Below, piece by piece: positions 43,751 through 52,210 of a DNA stretch of 64,000 bases (position 1 is its first letter; every line of letters starts with the position of its first letter). Both the position numbers and the translations under genes were made by a program. The notes under the pieces were generated by a model. The model was not told the DNA's origin and ran no database searches. It saw only the letters and a program-made list of their open reading frames with translations. This stretch comes from Desulfurococcales archaeon. Its GTDB lineage: Archaea; Thermoproteota; Thermoprotei_A; Sulfolobales; NBVN01. The stretch is taken from the NCBI GenBank assembly GCA_015523295.1, contig WAKQ01000014.1, positions 16,477 to 80,476 on the forward strand. Direction: 5' to 3'.

Positions 43751-45139
43751 GTGGTTGAAGTTAATGATGGGCCAGATTTACATGAGGCGCTCTCGAAAGT
43801 GAATTCCGTGGCTATTGTTGGAGCTACACCTAAGGAGGGTAAGATCGGGAATCTTCTATTAAAGAATGTGACTAGTTCTGGATTTAAGGGTAGGGTTTAC
43901 CCTGTTAATCCGAATTATCAAGAGATCTTAGGGCTGAAGACCTATCCCTCACTCTTAGCTTTACCTGAGGTGCCAGACGTAGTGGTTGTAGCTGTGCCGG
44001 TGAAGGCCGTGCCGCAGGTTCTTGAAGATGCCATTAAAAAAGGGTGTAAGGTAGCGGTGATTATAACTTCTGGTTTTAAGGAGGCGGGAAATGTTGAAGC
44101 ACAAAAAGCTCTTGAGAAGGTTATATCCTCACATAAAATTAGAGTTATCGGCCCTAACTCAGCGGGAATATCCTTAATGGGCAATAAGCTTCACGCCAGC
44201 ATAGAAGTGCTTCCAGAGGCAGGTAGCGTTGGTTTGGCTATGCAGTCAGGGGCTATGGGGGGTGTTGTCATATCGAGACTTAAGGAGCTTTCCTCGGGGA
44301 TTTCGTTCTTCATGAGTATAGGAAATGCGGCCGATGTAGGCGTTGAGGAGATATTCGAATACGCTAGTAGGGATGAGGGAACACAAGCGCTAATTGCGTA
44401 TATTGAATGGGTGAGGGATGGTAGGAAATTCCTAAGAGCTGGCAAATTTTTATCCCTTCATAAACCTCTTTGCATTTTGAAGGGTGGCAGAGGAGAGAAA
44501 AGTCTGAAAGCGGTTGCATCACACACTGGAGGATTAGCAGGTTCATATGCAATCTTCAAGGCAGCGGTAAGAAAGGTAGGTGCCTACTTAGCTGATGACG
44601 TTGATGACCTCGTCGAAGTCTGTGAGGTCTTACGTAGGTTAAACCCTATAAGGAAAGGCAGGGTGTTAATAGTGAGCAATTCTGGTGGTTTAGCGATAGT
44701 CACAGCCTCCCAGTTGGAGGAGCAAGGTATTGAACTGCCAGAACTTCATGATCTGCTGAAAAATAAAATAGTGGACAAGGCAGAAAAGAAGTTTTCGGGT
44801 TCCAACCCCATAGATTTCGGCGGCGATGCCTTTATGCATCAGGTAGTGAAAGCTTTTACACTATCAGAACTTAAGGAGTTCTATGACTTAGGCATTCTCG
44901 TCTACGTTCCTACAGCTGCTGAAGGGCCTTCAGACATAACTAAGGCCATTTATCAAGCATCCAAGGAATTCTCCATTCCTATCATAGCATACTTTGATGG
45001 AGAGGGCGCTCGCGAAGCCGCTAAGGAGGTCTCTAAGGTTGTTCCTGTGGTAACTTCATCGAAGAATGTTGGGAAGGCTGTCAGGGCTCTTGTTGAAAGA
45101 TATGCCTTCATTACCAACGCGTTGAACGCTGGTAAATGA
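43751..45139 (+). CDS. ADP-forming acyl-CoA synthetase alpha subunit (second copy, next to ior)
   Basis: The second alpha subunit of NDP-forming acyl-CoA synthetase (462 residues). The CoA-binding domain begins VAIVGATPKEGKIGNLL, then VIGPNSAGISLMG and GLAMQSGAMGGVVISRL; the phospho-histidine is in AVASHTGGLAGSY, and VLIVSNSGGLAIVTA is the ligase segment. It is 12 bases from the extended iorA ORF and 78 from its preferred start, with no terminator between, so it probably handles the aryl-CoA made by indolepyruvate oxidoreductase (the ACS II-type role in peptide-fermenting archaea). That substrate preference is inferred from position. The start is GTG, with ATTTTTAAG TATA-like sequence about 35 bases upstream. 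Confidence 0.9.
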   Translation: MVEVNDGPDLHEALSKVNSVAIVGATPKEGKIGNLLLKNVTSSGFKGRVYPVNPNYQEILGLKTYPSLLALPEVPDVVVVAVPVKAVPQVLEDAIKKGCKVAVIITSGFKEAGNVEAQKALEKVISSHKIRVIGPNSAGISLMGNKLHASIEVLPEAGSVGLAMQSGAMGGVVISRLKELSSGISFFMSIGNAADVGVEEIFEYASRDEGTQALIAYIEWVRDGRKFLRAGKFLSLHKPLCILKGGRGEKSLKAVASHTGGLAGSYAIFKAAVRKVGAYLADDVDDLVEVCEVLRRLNPIRKGRVLIVSNSGGLAIVTASQLEEQGIELPELHDLLKNKIVDKAEKKFSGSNPIDFGGDAFMHQVVKAFTLSELKEFYDLGILVYVPTAAEGPSDITKAIYQASKEFSIPIIAYFDGEGAREAAKEVSKVVPVVTSSKNVGKAVRALVERYAFITNALNAGK

Positions 45140-45217
45140 TGTTCCTTTTCTTTGTGCATTAATAAAACAAGATTAAATGTTATTAGGGAAGTACTACAGA
45201 TTCTTTTGGTGTGTCTT

Positions 45218-47095
45218 TTGCAAAAGGAATTGAATCCGCTTAAGGCACCTGCGGGAACCAGAATAGCCCTTATGGGTAATGAAGCTATTGCGAGAGGGGC
45301 AATAGAATCGGGGACTTACGTGATCACTGGCTATCCAGGCACCCCATCGAGTGAGGTGTTAATGACTATACATGAGTTCGGTAAGGGACTGGATCTATAT
45401 GCTGAGTGGGCAGTTAATGAGAGAGTGGCCTTTGAGATTGCTTTAGGGGCAGCTATAGGCGGCGCTAGAGCATTAGTTACTATGAAGGCTCCAGGAGCTA
45501 ATGTGGCATCCGATCCTATACTGTCGGCAGCATATTCAGGAGTGGATGGAGGTCTGGTCCTGCTTATAGCCGATGACCCAGGTCCAATAACTACACAGAC
45601 TGAACAAGACAGCAGATGGTTTGCAGAACTCTCAAAGCTACCAATGCTCACGCCTTCTAATCCCCAAGAAGCTAAGGACTTCGTTATAGTAGCTCATGAA
45701 CTTAGTGAGAAGCTTAAACTCCCCGTCATCCTTAGGACGACAACTAGGGTTAACCATACTGTAGCACCAGTAGTTACTGGTGATATTAGGCCTCCATGCA
45801 AGTACGTGAACTTCGTCAGGGATCCTCCAAGATATGTCAGGGCAGGTATGGCGTGGAATAGGGAACGGCATGCATGGCTGCTGGGGCAGTTGAGCAAAGT
45901 AGAGGAGGAACTTGCAGGATTTAGGGTAAATAGAGTAGAGGGTTCGGGAACTCGATGCGTAGTGGCTGAGGGGGTAGGTTATGAGTATGTTATTGAGGGG
46001 CTGGAGAGATTGAAGTTAAGAGATAAGGTTAAGGTTATTAAACTAGGTCAGATCTATCCACTGCCTAAGGAGTTCCTCAGACATGCCTTAAATAGTTGTG
46101 AGAAGGTGTTGGTCGTTGAGGAACTAGATCCTTATCTTGAAGGAAAGATCAAGGAGCTTGCTTACGAATCAGGGCTCAAACTTAAGATTGTAGGGAAAAT
46201 GGAGGGCCTGCTCCCCGAAGTAGGGGAATTAGGGGTGAACCCTGTTGTCGACGCCTTGAAGAGGTTCCTTAATTTATCGTTACAGGTTGAAACATCCATT
46301 AGTCCCCTTGCAGCCCCACCACGGCCCCCGCCCTTATGCCCTTCATGCCCTCACCGTAATACTTATCTAGGGCTAATATTCGGCATTTTGAAGGCAGGGT
46401 ATAGGAGAGAAGAAGTCCCGATATTTGGGGATATCGGTTGCTACGCGCTCAGCGTTAACCCACCGCTTAATGCAATCTGGACAGAACATAGCATGGGAGC
46501 AAGTATAGGTATGGCTATGGGTCTAAAGCTGAGCGGCTTCAAGGGACCTGTTGTAGCTACGATAGGTGACTCAACATTCTTCCATGCGGGATTACCTGCT
46601 TTAGCTGAAGCCATACATAAGAGAGTGGATATGCTAGTGTTAATCCTCGACAATGAAGTAGTAGCTATGACAGGACATCAATCCACCCTCACATGGGGTA
46701 GGACTGAGATGGGTAGACCTACTAAGCCATTGAAGATAGAGGAAATAGTTAGAGGTATGGGGGCTGACAATGTGGCAATCGTTAATCCTTACGATATAGA
46801 CAAGCTAGTAGCGACTGTGAAGGAATACCTGAGGAAGCCTGGAGTTAATGTAATAATAGCGAGAGCTCCTTGTGCGCTCCACGCTGCGAGACTCTACGGC
46901 GTCCAGAAAAGATACACTGTGATTCCTGAAAAGTGTAAGGAGTGCATGGCATGCATTAAGATAACTGGATGCCCCGCCCTTTATATAGGCGAAGATCATA
47001 AGGTACACATAATGATTGAGGACTGTCTAGGTTGTGGATTGTGCGCTAAATACTGTCCTTTTGATGCGATAGTTGAGGTGAAGAGTAATGAGTGA
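45218..47095 (+). CDS. iorA: Indolepyruvate ferredoxin oxidoreductase alpha subunit
   Basis: IorA (~625 residues) oxidatively decarboxylates aryl-pyruvates from Trp, Phe and Tyr to aryl-acetyl-CoA, reducing ferredoxin. The N-terminal pyruvate-domain begins LMGNEAIARGAIESG with ITGYPGTPSSEVL. The thiamine diphosphate domain has FGDIGCYALSVNPP, TEHSMGASIGMAMG and TIGDSTFFHAGLPAL. The C-terminal ~55 residues hold cysteines for two [4Fe-4S] clusters (CKECMACIKITGCP, CLGCGLCAKYCPFD). The first 22 codons of the track ORF look spurious. The TTG at 45218 is my best guess, without a clear ribosome binding site. It overlaps iorB by 8 bases. Confidence 0.93.
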   Translation: MQKELNPLKAPAGTRIALMGNEAIARGAIESGTYVITGYPGTPSSEVLMTIHEFGKGLDLYAEWAVNERVAFEIALGAAIGGARALVTMKAPGANVASDPILSAAYSGVDGGLVLLIADDPGPITTQTEQDSRWFAELSKLPMLTPSNPQEAKDFVIVAHELSEKLKLPVILRTTTRVNHTVAPVVTGDIRPPCKYVNFVRDPPRYVRAGMAWNRERHAWLLGQLSKVEEELAGFRVNRVEGSGTRCVVAEGVGYEYVIEGLERLKLRDKVKVIKLGQIYPLPKEFLRHALNSCEKVLVVEELDPYLEGKIKELAYESGLKLKIVGKMEGLLPEVGELGVNPVVDALKRFLNLSLQVETSISPLAAPPRPPPLCPSCPHRNTYLGLIFGILKAGYRREEVPIFGDIGCYALSVNPPLNAIWTEHSMGASIGMAMGLKLSGFKGPVVATIGDSTFFHAGLPALAEAIHKRVDMLVLILDNEVVAMTGHQSTLTWGRTEMGRPTKPLKIEEIVRGMGADNVAIVNPYDIDKLVATVKEYLRKPGVNVIIARAPCALHAARLYGVQKRYTVIPEKCKECMACIKITGCPALYIGEDHKVHIMIEDCLGCGLCAKYCPFDAIVEVKSNE

Positions 47096-47702
47096 GGTAG
47101 TAAATATACTTATAGCTTCAGTAGGTGGTCAAGGAGGTTTAACACTTTCAAGAGTTATAGCCTTAGCAGCGGTAGCGGATGGCAAGTCTGTGAGAACTGG
47201 TGAAACTTTAGGAATGGCTCAAAGATTTGGATCTGTTGTCAGTTATGTACGGGTAGGCAAAGAGGTGCATGCACCCATGTTTGGTTATGGTGAAGCCCAC
47301 GCTATTCTAGGTTTAGAACTTATTGAGGTTTCGAGAAATCTGCATTACCTTAGTAATGGGGCATCTCTCTTCACTGCTGACGAGTTAAAGCCTCCAATCA
47401 GTTCGTCACTAGGTATAGCTGATAACCCTAGGAAGGCTGACTTAATAAAGGAAATATGTAGTAAAGCTAGAAAAGTGAAAGGCAAGGTCTACGTAGTCTC
47501 AGCTAAGGAATTAGCTGCTAAGTTAGGTAATCCACGTGCGATGAACATGATTGTTCTTGGTGCATTTAATAGGGAGTTTAAAATTTTAAGCGATTCCGCT
47601 ATTGAAAAAGCAATAACGCAGCTCCTCCCTGGGAAGAAAGGTGAAACATCAATAAAAGCATACTACGTAGGGAAAAGCCTTAATATAGTCCCAATATGTT
47701 GA
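47088..47702 (+). CDS. iorB: Indolepyruvate ferredoxin oxidoreductase beta subunit
   Basis: IorB (204 residues), the gamma-like domain of 2-oxoacid:ferredoxin oxidoreductases and the obligate partner of IorA. ILIASVGGQGGLTLSRVIALAA is the conserved N-terminal glycine loop, followed by MAQRFGSVVSYVRVG and the LGLELIEVSR helix. It is coupled to iorA by an ATGAGTGA overlap. The length is normal. Together with IorA and the adjacent acyl-CoA synthetase alpha subunit it forms an aromatic amino acid degradation operon. Confidence 0.93.
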   Translation: MSEVVNILIASVGGQGGLTLSRVIALAAVADGKSVRTGETLGMAQRFGSVVSYVRVGKEVHAPMFGYGEAHAILGLELIEVSRNLHYLSNGASLFTADELKPPISSSLGIADNPRKADLIKEICSKARKVKGKVYVVSAKELAAKLGNPRAMNMIVLGAFNREFKILSDSAIEKAITQLLPGKKGETSIKAYYVGKSLNIVPIC

Positions 47703-47722
47703 GGTAATCAGGCGATTTATTG

Positions 47723-48583
47723 ATGCCCTTAAACTCAAAGGTAATTGCCTTTATTCCAGGAAACCATTATATACCTCTAACCCTTTCAGGAACATATTGT
47801 GAACTGAACTGCCCATATTGTAGAGGGATTTACCTTAAAGGAATGACCGATGTGTCAACTCCTGAACTTCTTAGAAAGATCTTAAAAATTCAATATGAGA
47901 GGGGTGTTAGGGGGTTCCTACTCAGTGGGGGCTTCAACCGTGAAGGGTACCTGATTATCAGTGAGGAACAACTTAAAACCGTGGCGGAATTTAAAAAAGA
48001 ACATAGTGATACAGTTATATCAATACACCTCGGCCTAGCACCAAAGAAGTTAGTTGAAAGTGTTTGGTCATCAAATATTGACTACGTGGATTATGAAGTA
48101 CCTCCAAGTAACAGGTATTTACGTGTAATGAAGAACCTCCCATCAAAGAATGTTGATGACTACATAGAGCTTCTTGATTTCATGCTCGGGTTGGATAGAA
48201 GTTTCTCTGTGCCTCATATGGTTGTGGACTCAATAACATCCACTCAAGAAGAGGAGATGAGGGTCATGAATCTAATAGCGGGGCTCAAACCAACACAGTT
48301 CACAGTATTGGTTGAGATCAGAGGGAATGCCTTACCTAATAGATATGAAAGAGTGCGCAATACCTTGAAAGAAGCTAGGAAGTTGTTCCAGAAGGTGTCC
48401 TTGGGTTGTATGAGGTCACCAGGATTTAAGATATATGACAGGGAGTGGATCCTTGAGGGTCTTATAGATAGAATAGCCGTTCCAAGACCTGCTCTGATCA
48501 AGGAATTAAAGCTGCCTCTCGTATACGCATGTTGCGGCGTACCCGATGATAAGTTGAGTCTTTTCCCACTTCAAAACTTTTAG
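47723..48583 (+). CDS. lipS2: LipS2-like radical SAM subunit of archaeal lipoyl synthase
   Basis: A 286-residue radical SAM protein. The cluster motif CELNCPYCRG (CX3CX2C) binds the SAM-cleaving [4Fe-4S]. Additional conserved cysteines occur in SLGCMRSPGF and in the C-terminal YACCGVPD, candidates for an auxiliary cluster. It lies two genes from a two-part lipoate ligase and close to a second radical SAM gene with complementary features. This matches the LipS1/LipS2 pair that replaces LipA in Thermococcus and many other prokaryotes, inserting sulfur at C6 and C8 of octanoyl groups. Which of the pair it is rests on memory of the family. ATG at 47723 preferred. Confidence 0.7.
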   Translation: MPLNSKVIAFIPGNHYIPLTLSGTYCELNCPYCRGIYLKGMTDVSTPELLRKILKIQYERGVRGFLLSGGFNREGYLIISEEQLKTVAEFKKEHSDTVISIHLGLAPKKLVESVWSSNIDYVDYEVPPSNRYLRVMKNLPSKNVDDYIELLDFMLGLDRSFSVPHMVVDSITSTQEEEMRVMNLIAGLKPTQFTVLVEIRGNALPNRYERVRNTLKEARKLFQKVSLGCMRSPGFKIYDREWILEGLIDRIAVPRPALIKELKLPLVYACCGVPDDKLSLFPLQNF

Positions 48584-49236
48584 CCATGCATGCAGATCAT
48601 ATTGATGCTATCGGTCAACTCGCCTAATTTGCTGATCATTATTAAGCTGGGCAGATTTAGAAGGACGTCATCCCTCCTGAGCAATACAGGATAACCAACT
48701 GTTTTGAAGGCATCTAAATCCCATTCACTGTCTCCCACATACATGAACTTCTTAAGAGGAATACCCGTTAACGAGGACAGCTTTCTTAGGATCTCCCCTT
48801 TCCTTAACGGGTTAACTATTTCGATGCCTCCTGGAAGGAGATATCCATTTTCATCGAAAAGAAGCTTATTTGCGTAAACGTAATCTATGCCAAGTATTTC
48901 CCCTATATGATTTGCTAGTATGTCTATCCCGCCGCTAACTATAGCGGTTTTAAGTCCAAGGGATTTTATATATGTGACCACCTTGAAGGCATCTTCATCA
49001 ATTTCAAGGCTAAGAAGGACTCTCTCTATTTCATCCTTCTTCACTTTCCCTCCAGCAGCCTTCAAAATTGCTTCAGTATCCAGCTTCATCCATTCTTTGT
49101 AATCAATGTCGCCTTTCCGGAACCTTTCCGCATTTCTATATTCGTCTACTATTGAGATGGAACCGAAATGAATGTGGAGTGCTCTCCATGAAGACCTACA
49201 TTTAGTTAGCACTCCATCCATGTCGAAAGCTATCAT
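48580..49236 (-). CDS. HAD-superfamily phosphatase, SerB-like
   Basis: A 218-residue HAD phosphatase. Motif I is IAFDMDGVLT, motif II AIVSGGID, the lysine of motif III is in NPLRKGEIL, and motif IV is YVGDSEWDLDAF. The helical cap with SSWRALHIHFG is of the phosphoserine-phosphatase type, so serine biosynthesis or a similar small phosphate ester is likely. It follows lplB after two bases when the ATG at 49236 is used, so it is the last gene of an lplA-lplB-HAD operon. A link to lipoate metabolism is not evident. It ends 4 bases into the convergent lipS2. Confidence 0.82.
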   Translation of the reverse strand: MIAFDMDGVLTKCRSSWRALHIHFGSISIVDEYRNAERFRKGDIDYKEWMKLDTEAILKAAGGKVKKDEIERVLLSLEIDEDAFKVVTYIKSLGLKTAIVSGGIDILANHIGEILGIDYVYANKLLFDENGYLLPGGIEIVNPLRKGEILRKLSSLTGIPLKKFMYVGDSEWDLDAFKTVGYPVLLRRDDVLLNLPSLIMISKLGELTDSINMICMHG

Positions 49237-49238
49237 TC

Positions 49239-49556
49239 TCAATGCCTTGCACAACATTTTAACGCCTCTTTAAGGGTGAGCTCGATAGCCCTAATTAACT
49301 CTTCCTCGTTATATCCTATTACCTTAGCTTCAAGAATCAAGTCACTCACAAGCTCTGTAATCTCTGATACTTTTCTAACATCCTTTCCGTTAAGGACACT
49401 GGAGATCTTGTCAATTGCTTCAGGAACTTCAGCAAAGAAGTCTCCCTCAAGAAGGAAGGAGACAACCCTGCATTCCTCGTCATCTATTGCTAACTTAATA
49501 GCTATCATCTTTGAAGATGGTTTCTTTAACCTCTTAACGAAGGACTTCAACGTCAT
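49239..49556 (-). CDS. lplB: Lipoate-protein ligase accessory subunit LplB
   Basis: A 105-residue protein matching the small C-terminal accessory domain that archaeal LplA needs for lipoate adenylation, encoded separately as LplB (first known from Thermoplasma). Characteristic features are a strand pair ending in VVSFLLEGDFFAEVPEAID and the helix SSVLNGKDV, with a late EELIRAIELTLKEAL. The lplA stop (TAA) is directly followed by its ATG (TAAATG), so the two are translationally coupled. Together they transfer lipoate or octanoate to target proteins. The assignment depends on the LEGDFF segment and the position. Confidence 0.75.
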   Translation of the reverse strand: MTLKSFVKRLKKPSSKMIAIKLAIDDEECRVVSFLLEGDFFAEVPEAIDKISSVLNGKDVRKVSEITELVSDLILEAKVIGYNEEELIRAIELTLKEALKCCARH

Positions 49557-50315
49557 TTAAGGCCTCAGCCTCCTCCACTCACTTGAGATATACTTCCACT
49601 TAAGGGAACTAGCTAGACTCAGCTCTTCCTTAGTGTACGTTCCTCTCTTCAGCTCAACATTTAGCGCCTTTCTGAACCCATCGACTAATGCCTTAAGCGC
49701 CTCACTTTTTGTAATTTTCCTACCGAGAGCAATGGATAATGTAGTAACTCTATCATATATTGTTTTAGCAGATTTCCCGGTCATCTTCTCTCTTGGGGCT
49801 TTCAAAACCGATGAAAGCATCTTAAGATCTGTAGCATACATGAAAGTACCGTGCTGAAGAACTGCACCCAGCTTCCTTGCCTGTGCATTACCAGAGAACT
49901 TCTTTCCATTAACTATACCATCATTCAGCGGTTTAAACTCGGCTGGAAGGCCTAGTAACCTAGCGGCCTCTATAACACCTCCACTAAGATAGCGAAATGA
50001 ATCAACGTAGTCTGCCGGGATCTCATCTAAGCTAGTAATTATGGAGTAGGTGATCTCGCCCTCCGAGTCATGATATACGGATCCCCCACCAGAAATTCTC
50101 CTAACTATGGGGATCTTGAAGTGCTCAGCTTGCTCAATATTAACTGAGTCAGTGAGAGACTGAAAATAACCTATGCTTATAGTAGAGGGTGTGAATACAT
50201 AAAGTCGTAAAGTGGAGGGGGATTTTCCTAGAGCTTTGAGATATAAGAGTGTTTCATCCATCGCCATATTATAGAATCCATCACCTTCATCTATAATCAA
50301 CCTGATGGTCTCCAT
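49557..50315 (-). CDS. lplA: Lipoate-protein ligase A, catalytic subunit
   Basis: A 252-residue member of the LplA/LipB/BirA superfamily. Signatures: PSTISIGYFQSL, RRISGGGSVYHD (the substrate-binding glycine loop), NDGIVNGKKFSGNAQ with the catalytic lysine, and LQHGTFMY. In the archaeal two-part enzyme it works with LplB next door. In the LipS1/LipS2 pathway the ligase attaches octanoate or lipoate to its target protein before or after sulfur insertion. I prefer the ATG at 50315 (METIRLIIDEG) over earlier in-frame codons. It is divergent from lipS1, with a CTAAAA-AC-TTTTAG inverted repeat in the gap. Confidence 0.88.
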   Translation of the reverse strand: METIRLIIDEGDGFYNMAMDETLLYLKALGKSPSTLRLYVFTPSTISIGYFQSLTDSVNIEQAEHFKIPIVRRISGGGSVYHDSEGEITYSIITSLDEIPADYVDSFRYLSGGVIEAARLLGLPAEFKPLNDGIVNGKKFSGNAQARKLGAVLQHGTFMYATDLKMLSSVLKAPREKMTGKSAKTIYDRVTTLSIALGRKITKSEALKALVDGFRKALNVELKRGTYTKEELSLASSLKWKYISSEWRRLRP

Positions 50316-50345
50316 GGGACAGCCCATCACCTTTAATTGCTGACT

Positions 50346-50359
50346 ACTAAAAACTTTTA
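50346..50359. promoter_or_regulatory. Inverted repeat in the lplA/lipS1 divergent promoter
   Basis: CTAAAA-AC-TTTTAG is a perfect 6-bp inverted repeat with a 2-base centre and lies between the divergent lplA and lipS1. It overlaps the only TATA-like sequence in the gap, so it could be a bidirectional core promoter or an operator that couples ligase and synthase expression. Confidence 0.4.
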
Positions 50360-50370
50360 GAGTGGGGCCA

Positions 50371-51324
50371 TTGCGGATAAGAGTGTCTCTAGGTACGCTT
50401 GCGACCCTTAAAGTCGGGTATGCTAGAACAGATGCCTTACCTGGAATTGCTTATATTATGCAATATAGTGATGTGGGATGCTCAGCCCTCTGCTCTTTCT
50501 GCTCCCAATCATTTGCCTTCAATACACGGAAAGATACTCTCTCTCGTGTAATATGGCCTGAAATGGAGCTGAGTGTATTCATTGACCTGCTAAGGTCTTC
50601 AAATATTCAGAGAGTATGTCTTCAAACAATTATAAAGAAGGGTTTTATCGAGGAAGCCCATCACATTGTGAGGGCTTTATCGAGAACTGGCGCTAAGGTC
50701 TCATTATCAATAACTCCTATTCCCTCAGCAGAGCTAGTCTCTTTTAAGAAAGAGGGCGTTGATTATCTTGGTGTAGGCCTGGACTCAGCGTCAAAGCATA
50801 CCATGGAAAAAATCCTCAAGCCATATGGATGGGAACTTTATTGGACCTTCATAAGTGAAGGTGTTAAGATCTTCGGACGTAGAAAGGTGGTAACTCATCT
50901 GATAGTAGGTGTTGGAGAGTCACCTATTGATCTCCTAGATACTATAACAAGGCTTAGGGATGAGGGCTCTGAAGTCTCCCTTTTCTCTTTCACTCCGTTG
51001 AAGGGTTCATTGATGGAGAGACTTAAAAGACCGCTGATGAGATATTATAGATTTATTCAGCTCGCCACTTACTTGATCATGAAAGGTTATGAATGGAAGG
51101 AGTTTGTAACAATGCGTAAGGGAAGGCTTTATATAAGAAAAAAGTACGTAGAAAATGAAGAGGTGCTTTATTCAGCTTTAATGACTAGAGGTTGCCCAGG
51201 ATGCAATAGGCCTTTCTATAATGAATCCCCTAGGGAAGAGCCTTATAACTTCCCTAGCAAGGCAATAATCGAGGATTGGAAAACTGTACTCCGCACAGAA
51301 CTTAATGATATTTTCATAGACTAA
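50371..51324 (+). CDS. lipS1: LipS1-like radical SAM subunit of archaeal lipoyl synthase
   Basis: About 317 residues, radical SAM. The cluster motif is CSALCSFCSQS (CX3CX2C). The C-terminal segment TRGCPGCNRPFYNESPRE, with two cysteines and an Asn-Arg-Pro-Phe/Tyr-Tyr-Asn core, is the signature I associate with the LipS1 side of the two-protein lipoyl synthase. Such proteins are often mislabelled biotin synthase-like. The N-terminus VSLGTLATLKVGY is also typical. The start is uncertain: GTG 50362 sits in the promoter, and TTG 50371 or GTG 50383 fit better. It is divergent from lplA-lplB and near lipS2. Confidence 0.7.
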   Translation: MRIRVSLGTLATLKVGYARTDALPGIAYIMQYSDVGCSALCSFCSQSFAFNTRKDTLSRVIWPEMELSVFIDLLRSSNIQRVCLQTIIKKGFIEEAHHIVRALSRTGAKVSLSITPIPSAELVSFKKEGVDYLGVGLDSASKHTMEKILKPYGWELYWTFISEGVKIFGRRKVVTHLIVGVGESPIDLLDTITRLRDEGSEVSLFSFTPLKGSLMERLKRPLMRYYRFIQLATYLIMKGYEWKEFVTMRKGRLYIRKKYVENEEVLYSALMTRGCPGCNRPFYNESPREEPYNFPSKAIIEDWKTVLRTELNDIFID

Positions 51325-51331
51325 ACCCGTG

Positions 51332-52210
51332 TCACTTTGTACTAGAGGATACGCGAGAGCCGTAATAGGCGTTAAGGTAATCACTAAATTTCCTAAGATA
51401 GCCCTTCAGCACAATCTCAGGGGCTTGAGAGTGTCTAACTATTGAAATGGTCCAATTAGTCAGACTCCTTGTGCTTTCCTCATCCATTGTGAAGACTTTC
51501 GAGTGAAACTCTTGCAAATACTCGCTTAACGTGCTCAAGATTTTATCCTTTTCTAGGACTAGACCAAGTTCTTTAGCTATAAAGTAGGCATAAACTAAAA
51601 GTATGATATTAGCGAAGGCCTGCAGATTTAGGATGTTGCTCAATCTACTTAGGCGCCTCTTTGTTGCCAGAGCTGTTTCTCTGAGCGTTGTCTTAATGTT
51701 TAGTCGAATTCCTGAAATGTTTCTTCGTATTATGCTGTTGACGAGATCCTGTGTGGCTTTCATAGATGGGAAGTAAGTCCTAAATTTATCCTCAACCACG
51801 CTTCTCAGGTTAGCCCCCAGCGACTCTATAATGTTCCAGTTGGGAAATCCTCCCCTTTTAAGCATTTTAAGTATTCTAAAGCCTGTTGTCAGTACCTCAG
51901 AGAAAAGAATTAAAGCTTCCTCCAACCCCTCCAGGATTTCCTTTCTTCTATCTCTAAATTCGATGTACTGCATTATATAATGGACGTATTCCATAATTCC
52001 TGTCTTGATTGAGATCATAAGGCTTCCTCCGTCATAAGTGTTTATTATGAGTTCATTCCCTTCTACGCTTACTTTGGAAACATTACTTAGGTCTAAAGTC
52101 AATGATGTCTTCCCTTCATAGCTTTTCACTACTATCCTTCCTTTTAGAATGGTGAGTTCACAGGTGAATTCACTACCTCCCCATATACAAGTACTTAGCA
52201 TGGCTGTCAC
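51332..52210 (-). CDS. Unknown protein with PH-like N-terminal domain and helical C-terminus
   Basis: A 292-residue protein I do not recognise. Residues ~10-70 alternate short strands (GRIVVKSYEGKTSLTLDLSN, VEGNELIINTYDGGSLMIS) in the manner of a PH or GRAM-like beta domain. Residues 75-290 are predicted helical, with basic amphipathic segments (TKRRLSRLSNILNL) and one hydrophobic helix (AFANIILLVYAYFIAKEL). It is the last gene of a three-gene operon and overlaps the upstream membrane protein gene by 4 bases. The hydrophobic helix and basic patches suggest a membrane-associated protein. Function unknown. Confidence 0.6.
   Translation of the reverse strand: MTAMLSTCIWGGSEFTCELTILKGRIVVKSYEGKTSLTLDLSNVSKVSVEGNELIINTYDGGSLMISIKTGIMEYVHYIMQYIEFRDRRKEILEGLEEALILFSEVLTTGFRILKMLKRGGFPNWNIIESLGANLRSVVEDKFRTYFPSMKATQDLVNSIIRRNISGIRLNIKTTLRETALATKRRLSRLSNILNLQAFANIILLVYAYFIAKELGLVLEKDKILSTLSEYLQEFHSKVFTMDEESTRSLTNWTISIVRHSQAPEIVLKGYLRKFSDYLNAYYGSRVSSSTK

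Noticed and set aside
50371-51324. Biotin synthase or LipA
   Set aside because: The C-terminal CPGCNRPFYN segment and the absence of the LipA N-terminal CX4CX5C motif and BioB features argue against both.
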